A stretch of DNA of 64,000 nucleotides from assembly GCA_963819685.1 (NCBI GenBank), contig CAWFXI010000002.1, positions 129,510 through 193,509 of the forward strand, written 5' to 3'. Shown piece after piece: positions 44,873 to 53,740 of the stretch (positions within the stretch are counted from its first letter, which is position 1; each line of letters opens with the position of its first letter). Under the pieces are notes generated by a model that saw only the letters and a list, made by a program, of their open reading frames with translations, did not search any database and was not told the origin of the DNA. Position numbers and translations under genes: made by a program. The DNA comes from CAIUGU01 sp963819685. GTDB lineage: Bacteria > Pseudomonadota > Gammaproteobacteria > Steroidobacterales > Steroidobacteraceae.

Positions 44873-45673
44873 TCACCAGAACTTCCACCAGGACTTGCCC
44901 GGTGTCGAACCACTATCGGCCGTCGCGGCAAAATTTTCGTTCAGCACCTTCTGCGCGTCGCTTGCCAGATCGGCCATCCCGAGACCTTTATATCCCTCGA
45001 CCATGATGGCCAATGCATCATGGACTGCAGGCGCGCCGTCATAATTCTCGATGACGTACTTCGACCGATTGATGGCCCCGGCGTAGGCGCCACGATTCAG
45101 GTAGTAACCCGCCACGTAGGTCTCGTAGCTCGCGAGGCGATTGCGCAGAAAGGTCATCCGTTGCCGGGCATCCGGCGCGTACTCGCTGTTCGGAAACCGC
45201 TGCACGAGGGTCGCGAATGACTGGAACGACTTCGTCGCGTCGATTGGCGGACGCTCGGACAGGTCGGCCCGGAACCAGCGCTCGATGACATTCGGATTGC
45301 GCTCGAAGGCCACCAGGCCCTTGATGTAGTACGCATAGTCAATGCGGGGATGAGTGGGGTTTTCGCGGATGAACTGGTCGGCCTGATCGGTGGCCGATTC
45401 CGGCTCCCGGTTCTTGTAGTACGCGTACATGAGATCGAGGTGCGACTGTCGGGTCGCATTGCTGAACGGAAAGCGGGCTTCCAGCTGTTCGAATATGAAG
45501 ATCGCGCGGGTGTAGTTGCTCTGCTCCATGTCCAGCTTGGCCATCCGGTACGCTTCGTCCGGATCGCTCAGTTCCTGGCTTTTATTGCTCTGGCAGCCTG
45601 CGAGAGTCGTCAGCGCGACCAGCAGCAAAGCGACCATCAGGTGCGACAGCGAAGGGGTGTGGCGATCGGGCAT
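44873..45673 (-). CDS. bamD: Outer membrane assembly lipoprotein BamD
   Basis: Essential lipoprotein of the BAM complex, which inserts outer-membrane barrels. The signal peptide ends at lipobox LAGC near residue 27. Five TPR-like repeats follow (DEAYRMAKLDMEQSNYTRAI, YAYYIKGLVAFER, SFQSFATLVQRFPNSEYAPD). The 266-residue length is normal. It diverges from rluD, an arrangement also seen in E. coli. Confidence 0.95.
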   Translation of the reverse strand: MPDRHTPSLSHLMVALLLVALTTLAGCQSNKSQELSDPDEAYRMAKLDMEQSNYTRAIFIFEQLEARFPFSNATRQSHLDLMYAYYKNREPESATDQADQFIRENPTHPRIDYAYYIKGLVAFERNPNVIERWFRADLSERPPIDATKSFQSFATLVQRFPNSEYAPDARQRMTFLRNRLASYETYVAGYYLNRGAYAGAINRSKYVIENYDGAPAVHDALAIMVEGYKGLGMADLASDAQKVLNENFAATADSGSTPGKSWWKFW

Positions 45674-45835
45674 CGGAGCGGTCCTGTGGCTAGGCGGCGG
45701 AGTATAGCGGAGGAGGCCCGGCGGGTAAGTAAGGTTAGTCCGCCGCCCGGGGAGGATAGTTCGCTTACCCTTTCAGCAACTTGAATCCAAAACCCTTATC
45801 CTCCCCACCTGCTTACCTGGCTGCCCCGTCTACCC

Positions 45836-46807
45836 ATGCCTTTCCACGCCCTGACCATCCCCCTGGAATTCGCCGGCCGCAGGCTGGACCAGGCCATTGC
45901 CGAACTCCTGCCCGAGTACTCGCGTACGCGCCTGAAGGACTGGATCGACGCCGGCAAGGTGCTGGTGGACGGCCAACCCTCAAAGCCGCGAGAGCGCCTG
46001 GCGGGGGGCGAAGCCGTGCGAGTCGAGGCCGAGCTCGAGGTACTCGATGAGGTCAAGAGTGAGGCCATCGGCCTGGACATCGTCTTTCAGGACAAGCATG
46101 TGCTCGTGCTGAACAAACCGGCTGGACTCGTGGTGCATCCCGGCGCCGGCAATCAGGCCGGCACGCTGCAGAACGCGCTGCTGCACTTTGATCCGGGGCT
46201 TGCCGTGCTGCCCCGGGCTGGAATCGTGCACCGGCTGGACAAGGACACCAGCGGGTTGATGGTCGTGGCTCGCACCATCGAGGCCCATACGGCCCTGGTC
46301 CGGCAGATCGAAGCCCATGAGGTCGAACGGGAATACGAGGCTGTGTGCGTAGGCGTGATGACGGCAGGGGGCACCGTGGATGCGCCGATTGACCGCCATC
46401 GTCTCGACCGCGTGCGCATGGCGGTGCGCCACGGTGGGCGGGAAGCGGTCACTCACTATCGAGTGGTCAAGCGTTTCCGGGCCCATACGCATGTCCGCGT
46501 AAAGCTCGAAACCGGACGGACGCACCAGATCCGCGTCCATCTCGCGCATATCAACTATCCGATTGTCGGCGACGGTGTCTATGGTGGCCGGCTGCTGATT
46601 CCCAAGGGGGCAACTCCTCTGCTCGCAGAAGGACTGCGGGCCTTTCGCCGCCAGGCCTTGCACGCAGCCCGGCTGGCATTTACACATCCCGTCACCGGCA
46701 AAGCGGTCGTCTGCGAGGCGCCGTTACCGGCCGACATGCAGGCGCTGCTGAAGCTGCTGGCGGCGGATGCCGCCGCGCAAGCCAGAGCCGCTGCGGCCCG
46801 GCGCTGA
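45836..46807 (+). CDS. rluD: 23S rRNA pseudouridine synthase RluD
   Basis: Makes pseudouridines 1911, 1915 and 1917 in helix 69 of 23S rRNA. An N-terminal S4 domain (RRLDQAIAELLPEYSRTRLK) precedes the catalytic domain with VLNKPAGLVVHPGAGN, the active-site Asp in AGIVHRLDKDTSGLMVVA near residue 139, and LETGRTHQIRVHLAH. 323 residues. First gene of a plus-strand group with pgeF and the ZIP gene. Confidence 0.95.
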   Translation: MPFHALTIPLEFAGRRLDQAIAELLPEYSRTRLKDWIDAGKVLVDGQPSKPRERLAGGEAVRVEAELEVLDEVKSEAIGLDIVFQDKHVLVLNKPAGLVVHPGAGNQAGTLQNALLHFDPGLAVLPRAGIVHRLDKDTSGLMVVARTIEAHTALVRQIEAHEVEREYEAVCVGVMTAGGTVDAPIDRHRLDRVRMAVRHGGREAVTHYRVVKRFRAHTHVRVKLETGRTHQIRVHLAHINYPIVGDGVYGGRLLIPKGATPLLAEGLRAFRRQALHAARLAFTHPVTGKAVVCEAPLPADMQALLKLLAADAAAQARAAAARR

Positions 46808-46832
46808 GGCCGATGCCCGCGGGGGAATCACG

Positions 46833-47594
46833 ATGACTGACTCTGCGAAGGCGTTGCAGTGGCTCGTGCCGGACTGGCCGGCGCCAGCGCATGTGCGGGC
46901 GGCTTCCACGCTGCGCAGCGGCGGCGTCAGTCATGGGCCCTACGCGAGCCTGAATCTCGGTGCGCATGTCGGCGATCACCCGGCAGCCGTGCTCGAAAAT
47001 CGACGGCGGTTGCGCGCAGCACTGCAGCTGCCGACCGAGCCTTTCTGGCTCAATCAGGTCCATGGCAAAGCAGTCGCTCAGCCGGCATGGCATGAGCGCC
47101 CGCCCACAGCGGATATCGGTCTTTTCAATGCGGCAGTGGGTGGATTGCCAGGTGTATGCGCCATCCTCACCGCCGACTGTCTGCCGGTGTTGTTCTGCGA
47201 TCGGGCTGGAACGCGGGTCGCCGCCGCCCATGCAGGCTGGCGCGGGTTGGCGGGTGGCGTACTGGCCACCGCAGTAGCCGCCCTCGGCGTGCCGGGTGGG
47301 CAATTGCTCGCGTGGCTGGGTCCAGCCATAGGTCCCGCTGCCTTTGAGGTAGGCGAAGACGTTCTGCAGGCCTTTGCGTCCAGCCACGCCGAATCGGCCG
47401 CTGCGTTCGTACCGAACTCGAGGGGACGCTGGCAGGCTGATCTGTATGCGCTGGCCCGGCTGGAACTCGCGCGACTCGGGGTCCGCGATGTCTACGGCGG
47501 GGCACTGTGCACGGCGTCCGAGCCGGACAGCTTTTTCTCCTATCGGCGAGACGGCCAGACCGGGCGCATGGCAACCTTGATCTGGCTGGAGTAG
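46833..47594 (+). CDS. pgeF: Peptidoglycan editing factor PgeF (YfiH, multicopper laccase-like fold)
   Basis: In E. coli PgeF removes wrongly incorporated L-Ser from muropeptide precursors. From ATG 46833 the protein has 253 residues; an earlier in-frame start inside rluD is unlikely. The zinc/active-site residues are present in LNQVHGKAVAQP, ILTADCLPVLFCDRAG and VAAAHAGWRGLAGGVL. It sits 25 bases after rluD, as in E. coli (rluD-yfiH-clpB). Confidence 0.94.
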   Translation: MTDSAKALQWLVPDWPAPAHVRAASTLRSGGVSHGPYASLNLGAHVGDHPAAVLENRRRLRAALQLPTEPFWLNQVHGKAVAQPAWHERPPTADIGLFNAAVGGLPGVCAILTADCLPVLFCDRAGTRVAAAHAGWRGLAGGVLATAVAALGVPGGQLLAWLGPAIGPAAFEVGEDVLQAFASSHAESAAAFVPNSRGRWQADLYALARLELARLGVRDVYGGALCTASEPDSFFSYRRDGQTGRMATLIWLE

Positions 47595-47605
47595 CGGGGA
47601 GCGTC

Positions 47606-48406
47606 ATGTCGATTCTTGCCTGGGTCATTCTCGTCACGGTACTGAGCGGTGCGCTGAGCGCGCTGACAGCGGGGTTGTTCCTGCTCGTTCCGGAAGATCG
47701 CCGCCAGCGCATGCTGCCGCATCTGGTCAGCTTTGCGACAGGGGCCTTGCTGGGCGCTGCACTACTGGGCCTGATTCCAGAAGCCATGGATCGGGCGGGT
47801 GCCGAGAACGCCCACCGGATCGGTTTCGCGTTACTGGCAGGCATCCTGATTTTCTTTGTGCTCGAGAAACTCGTGCTGTGGCGGCACTCGCATGGGGATC
47901 CCTTTGCGGACCATGCTCATGGCGGCCACCACCATGGTCCTACTCACCAGCATCGCGATGCCGCGTCGGCTGCGATGATTCTGATCGGCGACGGCTTCCA
48001 CAACGCCCTTGATGGTGTATTGATCGCGGCGGCCTTTCTCACGGATGCGCATCTCGGGGTCGTCACCGCGGTCGCTGTGTTCGCTCACGAGATCCCGCAG
48101 GAGGTCGGCGATCTCGCCATCCTTCTGCAAGGCGGAATGAGCCGCTCACGAGCGTTGCTGCTGAATCTGCTGACGAGCCTGACGTCCGTTGTCGGGGGCA
48201 TCCTCGGCGTTCTGGCACTCAGCCCCGTCCTGCAGTACCTGCCCTACGCACTTGCCGTAGCCGCTGCGAGCTTTCTCTATATCGCGGTAGCAGACCTGAT
48301 TCCAGGCCTGCATCGCCGGGTCGATGGCTCGTCGGCGGTACAGCAGTTCCTGCTGATTTCCATTGGCGTCGCGCTGATCTACGTCACGCACTCTGCAGCT
48401 CATTAG
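47606..48406 (+). CDS. ZIP family divalent metal transporter
   Basis: Probable inner-membrane importer of zinc or iron. The 266 residues hold eight predicted membrane helices. Metal-site motifs are ILIGDGFHNALDGVLIAAAF (helix 4) and VFAHEIPQEVGDLAILL (helix 5). The loop between helices 3 and 4 is histidine-rich (HSHGDPFADHAHGGHHHG, then PTHQH), as in many ZIP proteins. Inserted between pgeF and clpB, which are neighbours in E. coli. The metal cannot be told from sequence. Confidence 0.9.
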   Translation: MSILAWVILVTVLSGALSALTAGLFLLVPEDRRQRMLPHLVSFATGALLGAALLGLIPEAMDRAGAENAHRIGFALLAGILIFFVLEKLVLWRHSHGDPFADHAHGGHHHGPTHQHRDAASAAMILIGDGFHNALDGVLIAAAFLTDAHLGVVTAVAVFAHEIPQEVGDLAILLQGGMSRSRALLLNLLTSLTSVVGGILGVLALSPVLQYLPYALAVAAASFLYIAVADLIPGLHRRVDGSSAVQQFLLISIGVALIYVTHSAAH

Positions 48407-48495
48407 CGGCCGGATAGCCGGTTCGAAAGCGTTCCAGCCCGACAGAATCGAACCCAGCCCTTACGCGGGATCGGCAGGAGTTCGATGCGTTCCAG

Positions 48496-48522
48496 TTGAA
48501 TTAGCCCAAGTGGCCCCCAACT
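48496..48522 (+). promoter_or_regulatory. Candidate heat-shock (sigma-32) promoter of clpB
   Basis: GTTGAAT with TTGAA at 48496-48500, 14 bases, then CCCCAACT at 48515-48522 resembles CTTGAAA-N11-16-CCCCATNT. It lies about 75 bases before clpB, a classic heat-shock gene. Confidence 0.6.
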
Positions 48523-48596
48523 CCGCTTGCAAGCAATTAATCGATTCGAATCCGGAACGTACCGGTTGACCCGGGCGCTTCTGCAAGGTGGCGACA

Positions 48597-51512
48597 ATGC
48601 GGATGGACAAGCTGACCAGCAAATTCCAGATGGCACTGGCCGATGCCCAGTCGCTGGCGGTCGGGCGCGACAACCAGTACATCGAGCCGCTGCATCTGAT
48701 GACGGCGCTGCTCGACAGCCAAGGCGGGTCGGTGCGTCATCTGCTCGACAAGGCGGGGACCAACGTCAATCTGCTGAGGTCGCACCTGGGCCAGGCGCTG
48801 GACAGGCTGCCCAAAGTCGAGGGGGTTGGCGGCGATGTCCAGCTGTCCAGCGAGCTGGGCAAGCTGATGAACGTCACGGACAAGCTCGCGCAGAAGCGGG
48901 GTGACCAGTACATTTCCAGCGAGCTGTTCGTGCTTGCGGCCCTCGAAGACAAGGGCCAGCTCGGCACGCTGCTGCGCGATACCGGCGCTGTCAAAGGGGC
49001 GATCGAGAAGTCGATCGACGAAGTCCGCGGCGGCGAGAAAGTGACGGATCCGAACGCCGAGGAAAACCGTCAGGCGCTCGAGAAATACACCGTGGACCTG
49101 ACGGAGCGGGCGAGCCAGGGCAAGCTGGATCCGGTCATCGGTCGCGACGACGAGATCCGCCGCACGATCCAGGTTCTGCAACGCCGCACCAAGAACAATC
49201 CCGTGCTGATCGGCGAGCCGGGCGTGGGCAAGACAGCCATTGTCGAAGGGCTCGCGCAGCGCATCGTCAATGGCGAAGTGCCGGAAGGTCTGCGCAACAA
49301 ACGCATTCTGGCGCTCGACATGGGTTCGCTGATCGCGGGTGCCAAGTATCGCGGCGAGTTCGAAGAGCGACTGAAGGGCGTGCTGACCGATCTCAAGAAG
49401 CAGGAAGGACAGATCATCCTGTTCGTCGACGAGCTGCACACGATGGTGGGTGCCGGCAAGGCGGAAGGCGCGATGGATGCCGGCAACATGCTGAAGCCCG
49501 CACTGGCCCGCGGCGAGCTGCATTGCGTCGGCGCCACGACGCTGGATGAATACCGCAAGTACATCGAAAAAGATGCAGCCCTCGAGCGCCGCTTCCAGAA
49601 GGTGCTGGTCAACGAACCCTCCGTCGAAGACACCATCGCCATCCTGCGCGGCCTCAAGGAACGCTACGAAGTTCACCACGGCGTCGACATCACGGATCCC
49701 GCCATCGTCGCGGCCGCGACGCTGTCGCACCGCTACATTGCCGACCGCCAGCTGCCTGACAAGGCCATCGACCTGATCGATGAAGCGGCGTCGCGCATTC
49801 GCATGGAGATCGACTCGAAGCCGGAGGAAATGGATCGCCTGGACCGCCGCATCATCCAGCTGAAGATCGAGCGCGAAGCCCTCAAGAAGGAGAACGACGA
49901 CGCGTCGAAGAAGCGGCTGGCCGCCATCAACGAACAGCTTGCGTTACTCGAAAGGGAATACTCCGATCTCGAGGAAATCTGGAAGGCCGAGAAGGCTTCG
50001 CTGCAGAGCGGTGCGCTGATCAAGGAAGAGCTGGAGCGCGCGCGACTCGAACTCGAAACGGCGCGACGTGCGCAGGATCTCGAGCGGATGGCCATGCTGT
50101 CCTACGAGCGCATCCCCAAGCTGGAGGCGCGCCTCACTGCTGCCGCGCAGGCGGAGCACAAGGAGACGCAACTGCTGCGCAATAACGTGACAGAAGAAGA
50201 GATTGCCGAAGTCGTGTCCAAGTGGACCGGCATCCCCGTGTCGAAGATGCTCGAAGGCGAGAAGGACAAGCTGCTGCGCATGGAGGAGTCGCTCGCGAAG
50301 CGCGTCGTTGGTCAGGAGGAGGCCGTCAAAGCGGTTGCTGATGCGATTCGCAGATCGCGTGCCGGTCTCGCGGATCCGAATCGGCCGAACGGCTCGTTCC
50401 TGTTTCTCGGCCCCACGGGTGTCGGCAAGACCGAGCTGTGCAAGGCGCTGGCCGAATTCCTGTTCGATACCGAGGAGGCGATGGTCCGCATCGACATGTC
50501 GGAATTCATGGAGAAGCATTCGGTTGCGAGGCTCATCGGCGCTCCTCCAGGGTATGTGGGCTACGAAGAAGGTGGCTATCTCACCGAGGCTGTCCGCCGG
50601 CGGCCCTATTCCGTGATCCTGCTCGATGAAGTGGAGAAGGCGCACAGCGACGTATTCAACGTGCTGTTGCAGGTGCTCGACGACGGCCGTCTCACGGATG
50701 GCCAGGGGCGAACCGTCGATTTCCGCAACACGGTCATCGTCATGACATCGAACCTGGGCAGTCAGGCCATCCAGGAACTGGCCGGCGAGCCGCAGACCGA
50801 GAAGACCTATTCAATGATGAAGTCCGCAGTCATGGACGTCGTGCAGAATCATTTCCGCCCGGAGTTCATCAACCGCGTCGATGACATCGTGGTCTTCCAT
50901 GCGCTGGGTCGCGAACAGCTGCGGTCTATCGTCAACATCCAGCTGGGACTGCTGCGCAAGCGCCTGGCTGAGCGCGACCTCGACCTCGAACTCGACACAG
51001 CCGCGGCCGATCTGCTCGGCGAAGCAGGCTTCGATCCGGTGTATGGAGCGCGACCCCTCAAGCGCGTTATTCAGCAGCAGGTCGAGAATCCGCTGGCGCA
51101 GAAAATCCTGCGCGGCGAGTTCCGGCCAGGGGACCGCATCACGGTGACAGCGGATAAGGGTCAGTTGGTGTTTACGAGGGGACAGGGGACAGGGGACAGG
51201 ACGGACAGTCAGAGATCGGAAGGCCGGGCTCGCCGGGTTCTTCCGCGAATCTGTGCGTTCCGCCGTCCCCGTCCGTCTCCCTGTCCCCTATATAATCGCT
51301 GCCGTCAAAGGCCAACAGCCCGTTCTCCCTATGCCGTTTTACGAATACCAGTGCAACGCCTGCAACGCCCACGTCGAAGTCCTGCAGAAGATCTCCGATG
51401 CGCCATTGCGCAAGTGCCCGACTTGCGGCAAACAGCAGCTCAAACGGCTGATTTCGGCGCCCGTCTTCCGACTGAAGGGCGGGGGGTGGTACGAGACCGA
51501 CTTCAAGTCTGA
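48597..51512 (+). CDS. clpB: Disaggregase chaperone ClpB, open frame runs past the usual end
   Basis: Hexameric AAA+ disaggregase working with DnaK. ATG 48597 follows AAGGTGG; a GTG nine bases earlier is possible. The N-domain (MRMDKLTSKFQMALADAQSL) is followed by Walker A1 LIGEPGVGKTAIVEGLA near 204, the ClpB/Hsp104 coiled-coil middle domain (about 400-530), Walker A2 LGPTGVGKTELCKAL near 603, and the D2 end. The canonical end is near 51180 (VTADKGQLVFT), but no stop occurs in that frame. The reading continues 110 residues of low-complexity translation through an intergenic repeat and into fmdB. A lost stop or indel is likely; all three plus frames stay open for about 100 bases. Confidence 0.93.
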   Translation: MRMDKLTSKFQMALADAQSLAVGRDNQYIEPLHLMTALLDSQGGSVRHLLDKAGTNVNLLRSHLGQALDRLPKVEGVGGDVQLSSELGKLMNVTDKLAQKRGDQYISSELFVLAALEDKGQLGTLLRDTGAVKGAIEKSIDEVRGGEKVTDPNAEENRQALEKYTVDLTERASQGKLDPVIGRDDEIRRTIQVLQRRTKNNPVLIGEPGVGKTAIVEGLAQRIVNGEVPEGLRNKRILALDMGSLIAGAKYRGEFEERLKGVLTDLKKQEGQIILFVDELHTMVGAGKAEGAMDAGNMLKPALARGELHCVGATTLDEYRKYIEKDAALERRFQKVLVNEPSVEDTIAILRGLKERYEVHHGVDITDPAIVAAATLSHRYIADRQLPDKAIDLIDEAASRIRMEIDSKPEEMDRLDRRIIQLKIEREALKKENDDASKKRLAAINEQLALLEREYSDLEEIWKAEKASLQSGALIKEELERARLELETARRAQDLERMAMLSYERIPKLEARLTAAAQAEHKETQLLRNNVTEEEIAEVVSKWTGIPVSKMLEGEKDKLLRMEESLAKRVVGQEEAVKAVADAIRRSRAGLADPNRPNGSFLFLGPTGVGKTELCKALAEFLFDTEEAMVRIDMSEFMEKHSVARLIGAPPGYVGYEEGGYLTEAVRRRPYSVILLDEVEKAHSDVFNVLLQVLDDGRLTDGQGRTVDFRNTVIVMTSNLGSQAIQELAGEPQTEKTYSMMKSAVMDVVQNHFRPEFINRVDDIVVFHALGREQLRSIVNIQLGLLRKRLAERDLDLELDTAAADLLGEAGFDPVYGARPLKRVIQQQVENPLAQKILRGEFRPGDRITVTADKGQLVFTRGQGTGDRTDSQRSEGRARRVLPRICAFRRPRPSPCPLYNRCRQRPTARSPYAVLRIPVQRLQRPRRSPAEDLRCAIAQVPDLRQTAAQTADFGARLPTEGRGVVRDRLQV
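51177..51288. repeat. GGGGACAGG tandem copies with inverted partner
   Basis: GGGGACA is repeated three times in a row at about 51178-51199. Reverse-complement words (CGTCCGTC and CCTGTCCCC) lie at about 51270-51289, so the arms could pair around 70 bases. The array falls at the expected 3' end of clpB and may be its transcript end; it lacks a terminator T-run. Confidence 0.55.
51291..51296 (+). promoter_or_regulatory. Possible -10 of the fmdB-aspS unit
   Basis: A perfect TATAAT lies 35 bases before the fmdB-type start. No TTGACA-like -35 is present at the right distance, so this is only a candidate. Confidence 0.4.
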
Positions 51513-51750
51513 CAAGGAAGGCAAGCGCAACCTCGCCGAGCATCCGGACAAGGATTCCAGGGAGTCTTCAGGGGTCGATGCAACGGCCAAGCCGCCCGAT
51601 ACGAAGCCCGCCGATACCAAGGAGGCGCCCAAGCCAGCCCCGGAAAAGCCCCCGAAAGAGGTCGCATCCCGCTCGACTGCCAAAGCTGGCAAAGTGCCCA
51701 AGAGCCGGGCCAAGCCCGCCCCATTGAAGCGCAAAGGCGCCAAACGGTAG
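51331..51750 (+). CDS. FmdB-type zinc ribbon protein with basic tail
   Basis: Small regulatory-type protein of unproven role, regularly found just before aspS. ATG 51331 gives 139 residues. The zinc ribbon is YEYQCNACNAHVEVLQ and KCPTCGKQQLKRLISAPVF (CxxC pairs at about 8/11 and 29/32). The C-terminal 75 residues are Lys/Pro/Ala-rich (PPDTKPADTKEAPKPAPEKP and a basic end, KRKGAKR), longer than in most homologues, and may bind nucleic acid. Confidence 0.88.
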   Translation: MPFYEYQCNACNAHVEVLQKISDAPLRKCPTCGKQQLKRLISAPVFRLKGGGWYETDFKSDKEGKRNLAEHPDKDSRESSGVDATAKPPDTKPADTKEAPKPAPEKPPKEVASRSTAKAGKVPKSRAKPAPLKRKGAKR

Positions 51751-51760
51751 CTATGGTGCT

Positions 51761-51880
51761 GGCCGTAGCCCATAGCCTGTAGCCGTCCGCCTTTCATTGG
51801 CTTGCGCCCCATCAGGGCGCTCCGTAACATCCCGCGGCTTCGAGGGTCGGCTTCGGGCATCCGGCTTCAGGCTCTAGCCC
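51761..51880. repeat. GGCTGTAG-family repeats between fmdB and aspS
   Basis: GGCCGTAGCC, CATAGCCTGTAGCC (51761-51784) and a degenerate GGCTTCAGGCTCTAGCCC (51863-51880) fill the gap. No gene is visible between 51751 and 51938. Confidence 0.55.
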
Positions 51881-51938
51881 AGACTTCTTGCCAAGCCCAA
51901 AGTCCCTAAAGCCCTTAAATTATCGAGTTCTCTGTCCC

Positions 51939-53718
51939 ATGCGCACTCACTATTGCGGCCAAGTCAACGAATCCCTGACGGACAAGACCGTGGCCGTCGC
52001 CGGCTGGGTCCATCGCCGCCGTGATCACGGCGGGGTGATCTTTGTCGACCTGCGCGACCGGGAAGGCCTGCTGCAGATCGTTTTCGATCCCTCAAATGCT
52101 GCGGTCTTCGCCCAGGCCGAACGTCTGCGCAGCGAGTATTGCGTGCGCGTGACAGGCCAGGTGCGCGCCCGTCCGGCCGGCACGGCGAACGCCAATCTGG
52201 CCTCGGGCCAGGTGGAACTGCTCGCAGGTGAGCTCGAAATTCTGAGCCGTTCAGAGACGCCGCCGTTCCATCACGACGAAACGGTCAACGAGGAGCTCAG
52301 GCTCAAGTATCGCTACATCGATCTGCGTCGCGATGTCATGCAGAACCGGCTGCGGCAGCGCCATCGCATCACGCAGGCTGTGCGCAACTGGCTCGACGAG
52401 AACGGTTTCATCGACATTGAAACACCGATGCTGACCAAGGCGACACCAGAAGGCGCGCGCGACTATCTCGTGCCCAGCCGCACTCACCCGGGGCACTTCT
52501 TCGCGTTGCCCCAGTCGCCGCAGCTCTTCAAGCAGCTGCTGATGATGTCGGGGTTCGATCGCTACTATCAGATCGCCCGCTGCTTTCGCGACGAAGACCT
52601 GCGTGCCGACCGTCAGCCGGACTTCACGCAGATCGATATCGAGACGTCGTTCCTGACGGAGCGGCAGATCACCGATCTGATGGAAGCGCTGGTCCGCAAT
52701 CTGTTCAGCAAGGTACTGAATGTGTCGCTGCCGAATCCGTTCCCGCGCATGACCTATGCCGAGGCCATGCGTCGCTACGCGTCGGACAAGCCTGATCTGC
52801 GCATTCCGCTCGAACTCGTCGATGTTGCGGATCTGGTGCGTGATTGCGAGTTCAAGGTGTTCGCAGGCCCGGCGTCGAACCCAAAAGGCCGCGTGGTGGC
52901 GCTGAATGTGCCGAAGGGCGGCGAGCGCTTGTCACGCAAGGAGATCGACGACTACACGACGTTTGTCGGTCGGCACGGCGCGAAGGGCCTTGCCTACGTC
53001 AAGGTCAATGACGTCGACGAAAGGCCGCGACGGACTGCAGTCACCGATCCTCAAGTTCCTGAGCGATGCGGCTGTGGCCGGCATCCTGTCGCGGACGGGC
53101 GCACAGACGGGCGATCTGATTTTCTTCGGTGCCGATACGGCGCAAGTCGTCAACGATGCAATCGGCGCGCTGCGGCTGAAGGTCGGTGCGGATCTTGGCC
53201 TTGTGGAAGCCGGCTGGCGTCCGCTGTGGGTCGTCGATTTCCCGATGTTCGAATGGGATGCGACCAACAAACGCTGGTCGGCGTTGCATCATCCGTTTAC
53301 TGCGCCGCGCATTGACGATCCCGAGGTGCTCAAGAGCAATCCTGGGGACGCGTTGTCGATGGGCTACGACATGGTGCTGAACGGCTCCGAAATCGGCGGT
53401 GGCTCTGTGCGTATTCATCGCACCGACATGCAGTCGACCGTATTCGAGCTGCTCGGCATCAGCGCCGAGGAAGCGGAGCAGAAATTCGGCTTCCTGCTGG
53501 AAGCGCTGAAATACGGCGCGCCGCCTCACGGTGGGTTGGCCTTTGGCCTGGATCGCCTTGCCATGCTGATGTCCGGCGCCGACAGCATCCGCGAAGTGAT
53601 TGCTTTCCCGAAGACGCAGACTGCTGCCTGTCCGTTGACCGACGCACCGACGCCGGTCAGCGATGCACAGCTCAAGGATCTGCATATCCGCGTGAAGCTG
53701 CCGGTCAAAGCGGAATGA
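51939..53718 (+). CDS. aspS: Aspartyl-tRNA synthetase AspS (one frameshift)
   Basis: Class II synthetase charging tRNA-Asp. ATG 51939 gives MRTHYCGQVNESLTDKTVAV. The OB-fold has GWVHRRRDHGGVIFVDLRDR; motif 2 is RYYQIARCFRDEDLRADRQP, and motif 3, GLAFGLDRLAMLMSG, lies in the second part. The first frame breaks after VKVNDVD near 53020; the second resumes as KGRDGLQSPILKFLSDAAVA and runs to 53718. Removing one base in GACGAAAGG joins them with no residue lost relative to the family. An essential gene, so a sequencing error is by far the likeliest cause. Corrected length is about 592 residues. Confidence 0.94.
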
Positions 53719-53740
53719 GCCCTGCGGACTTTCAATCAAC

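Noticed and set aside
48420..48500. tRNA-like stretch on the minus strand (GGGTTCGATTC near 48445)
   Set aside because: The bases flanking the TTCGA do not form a five-pair T stem and no acceptor or D arm can be built; it looks like chance or the remains of a short frame.
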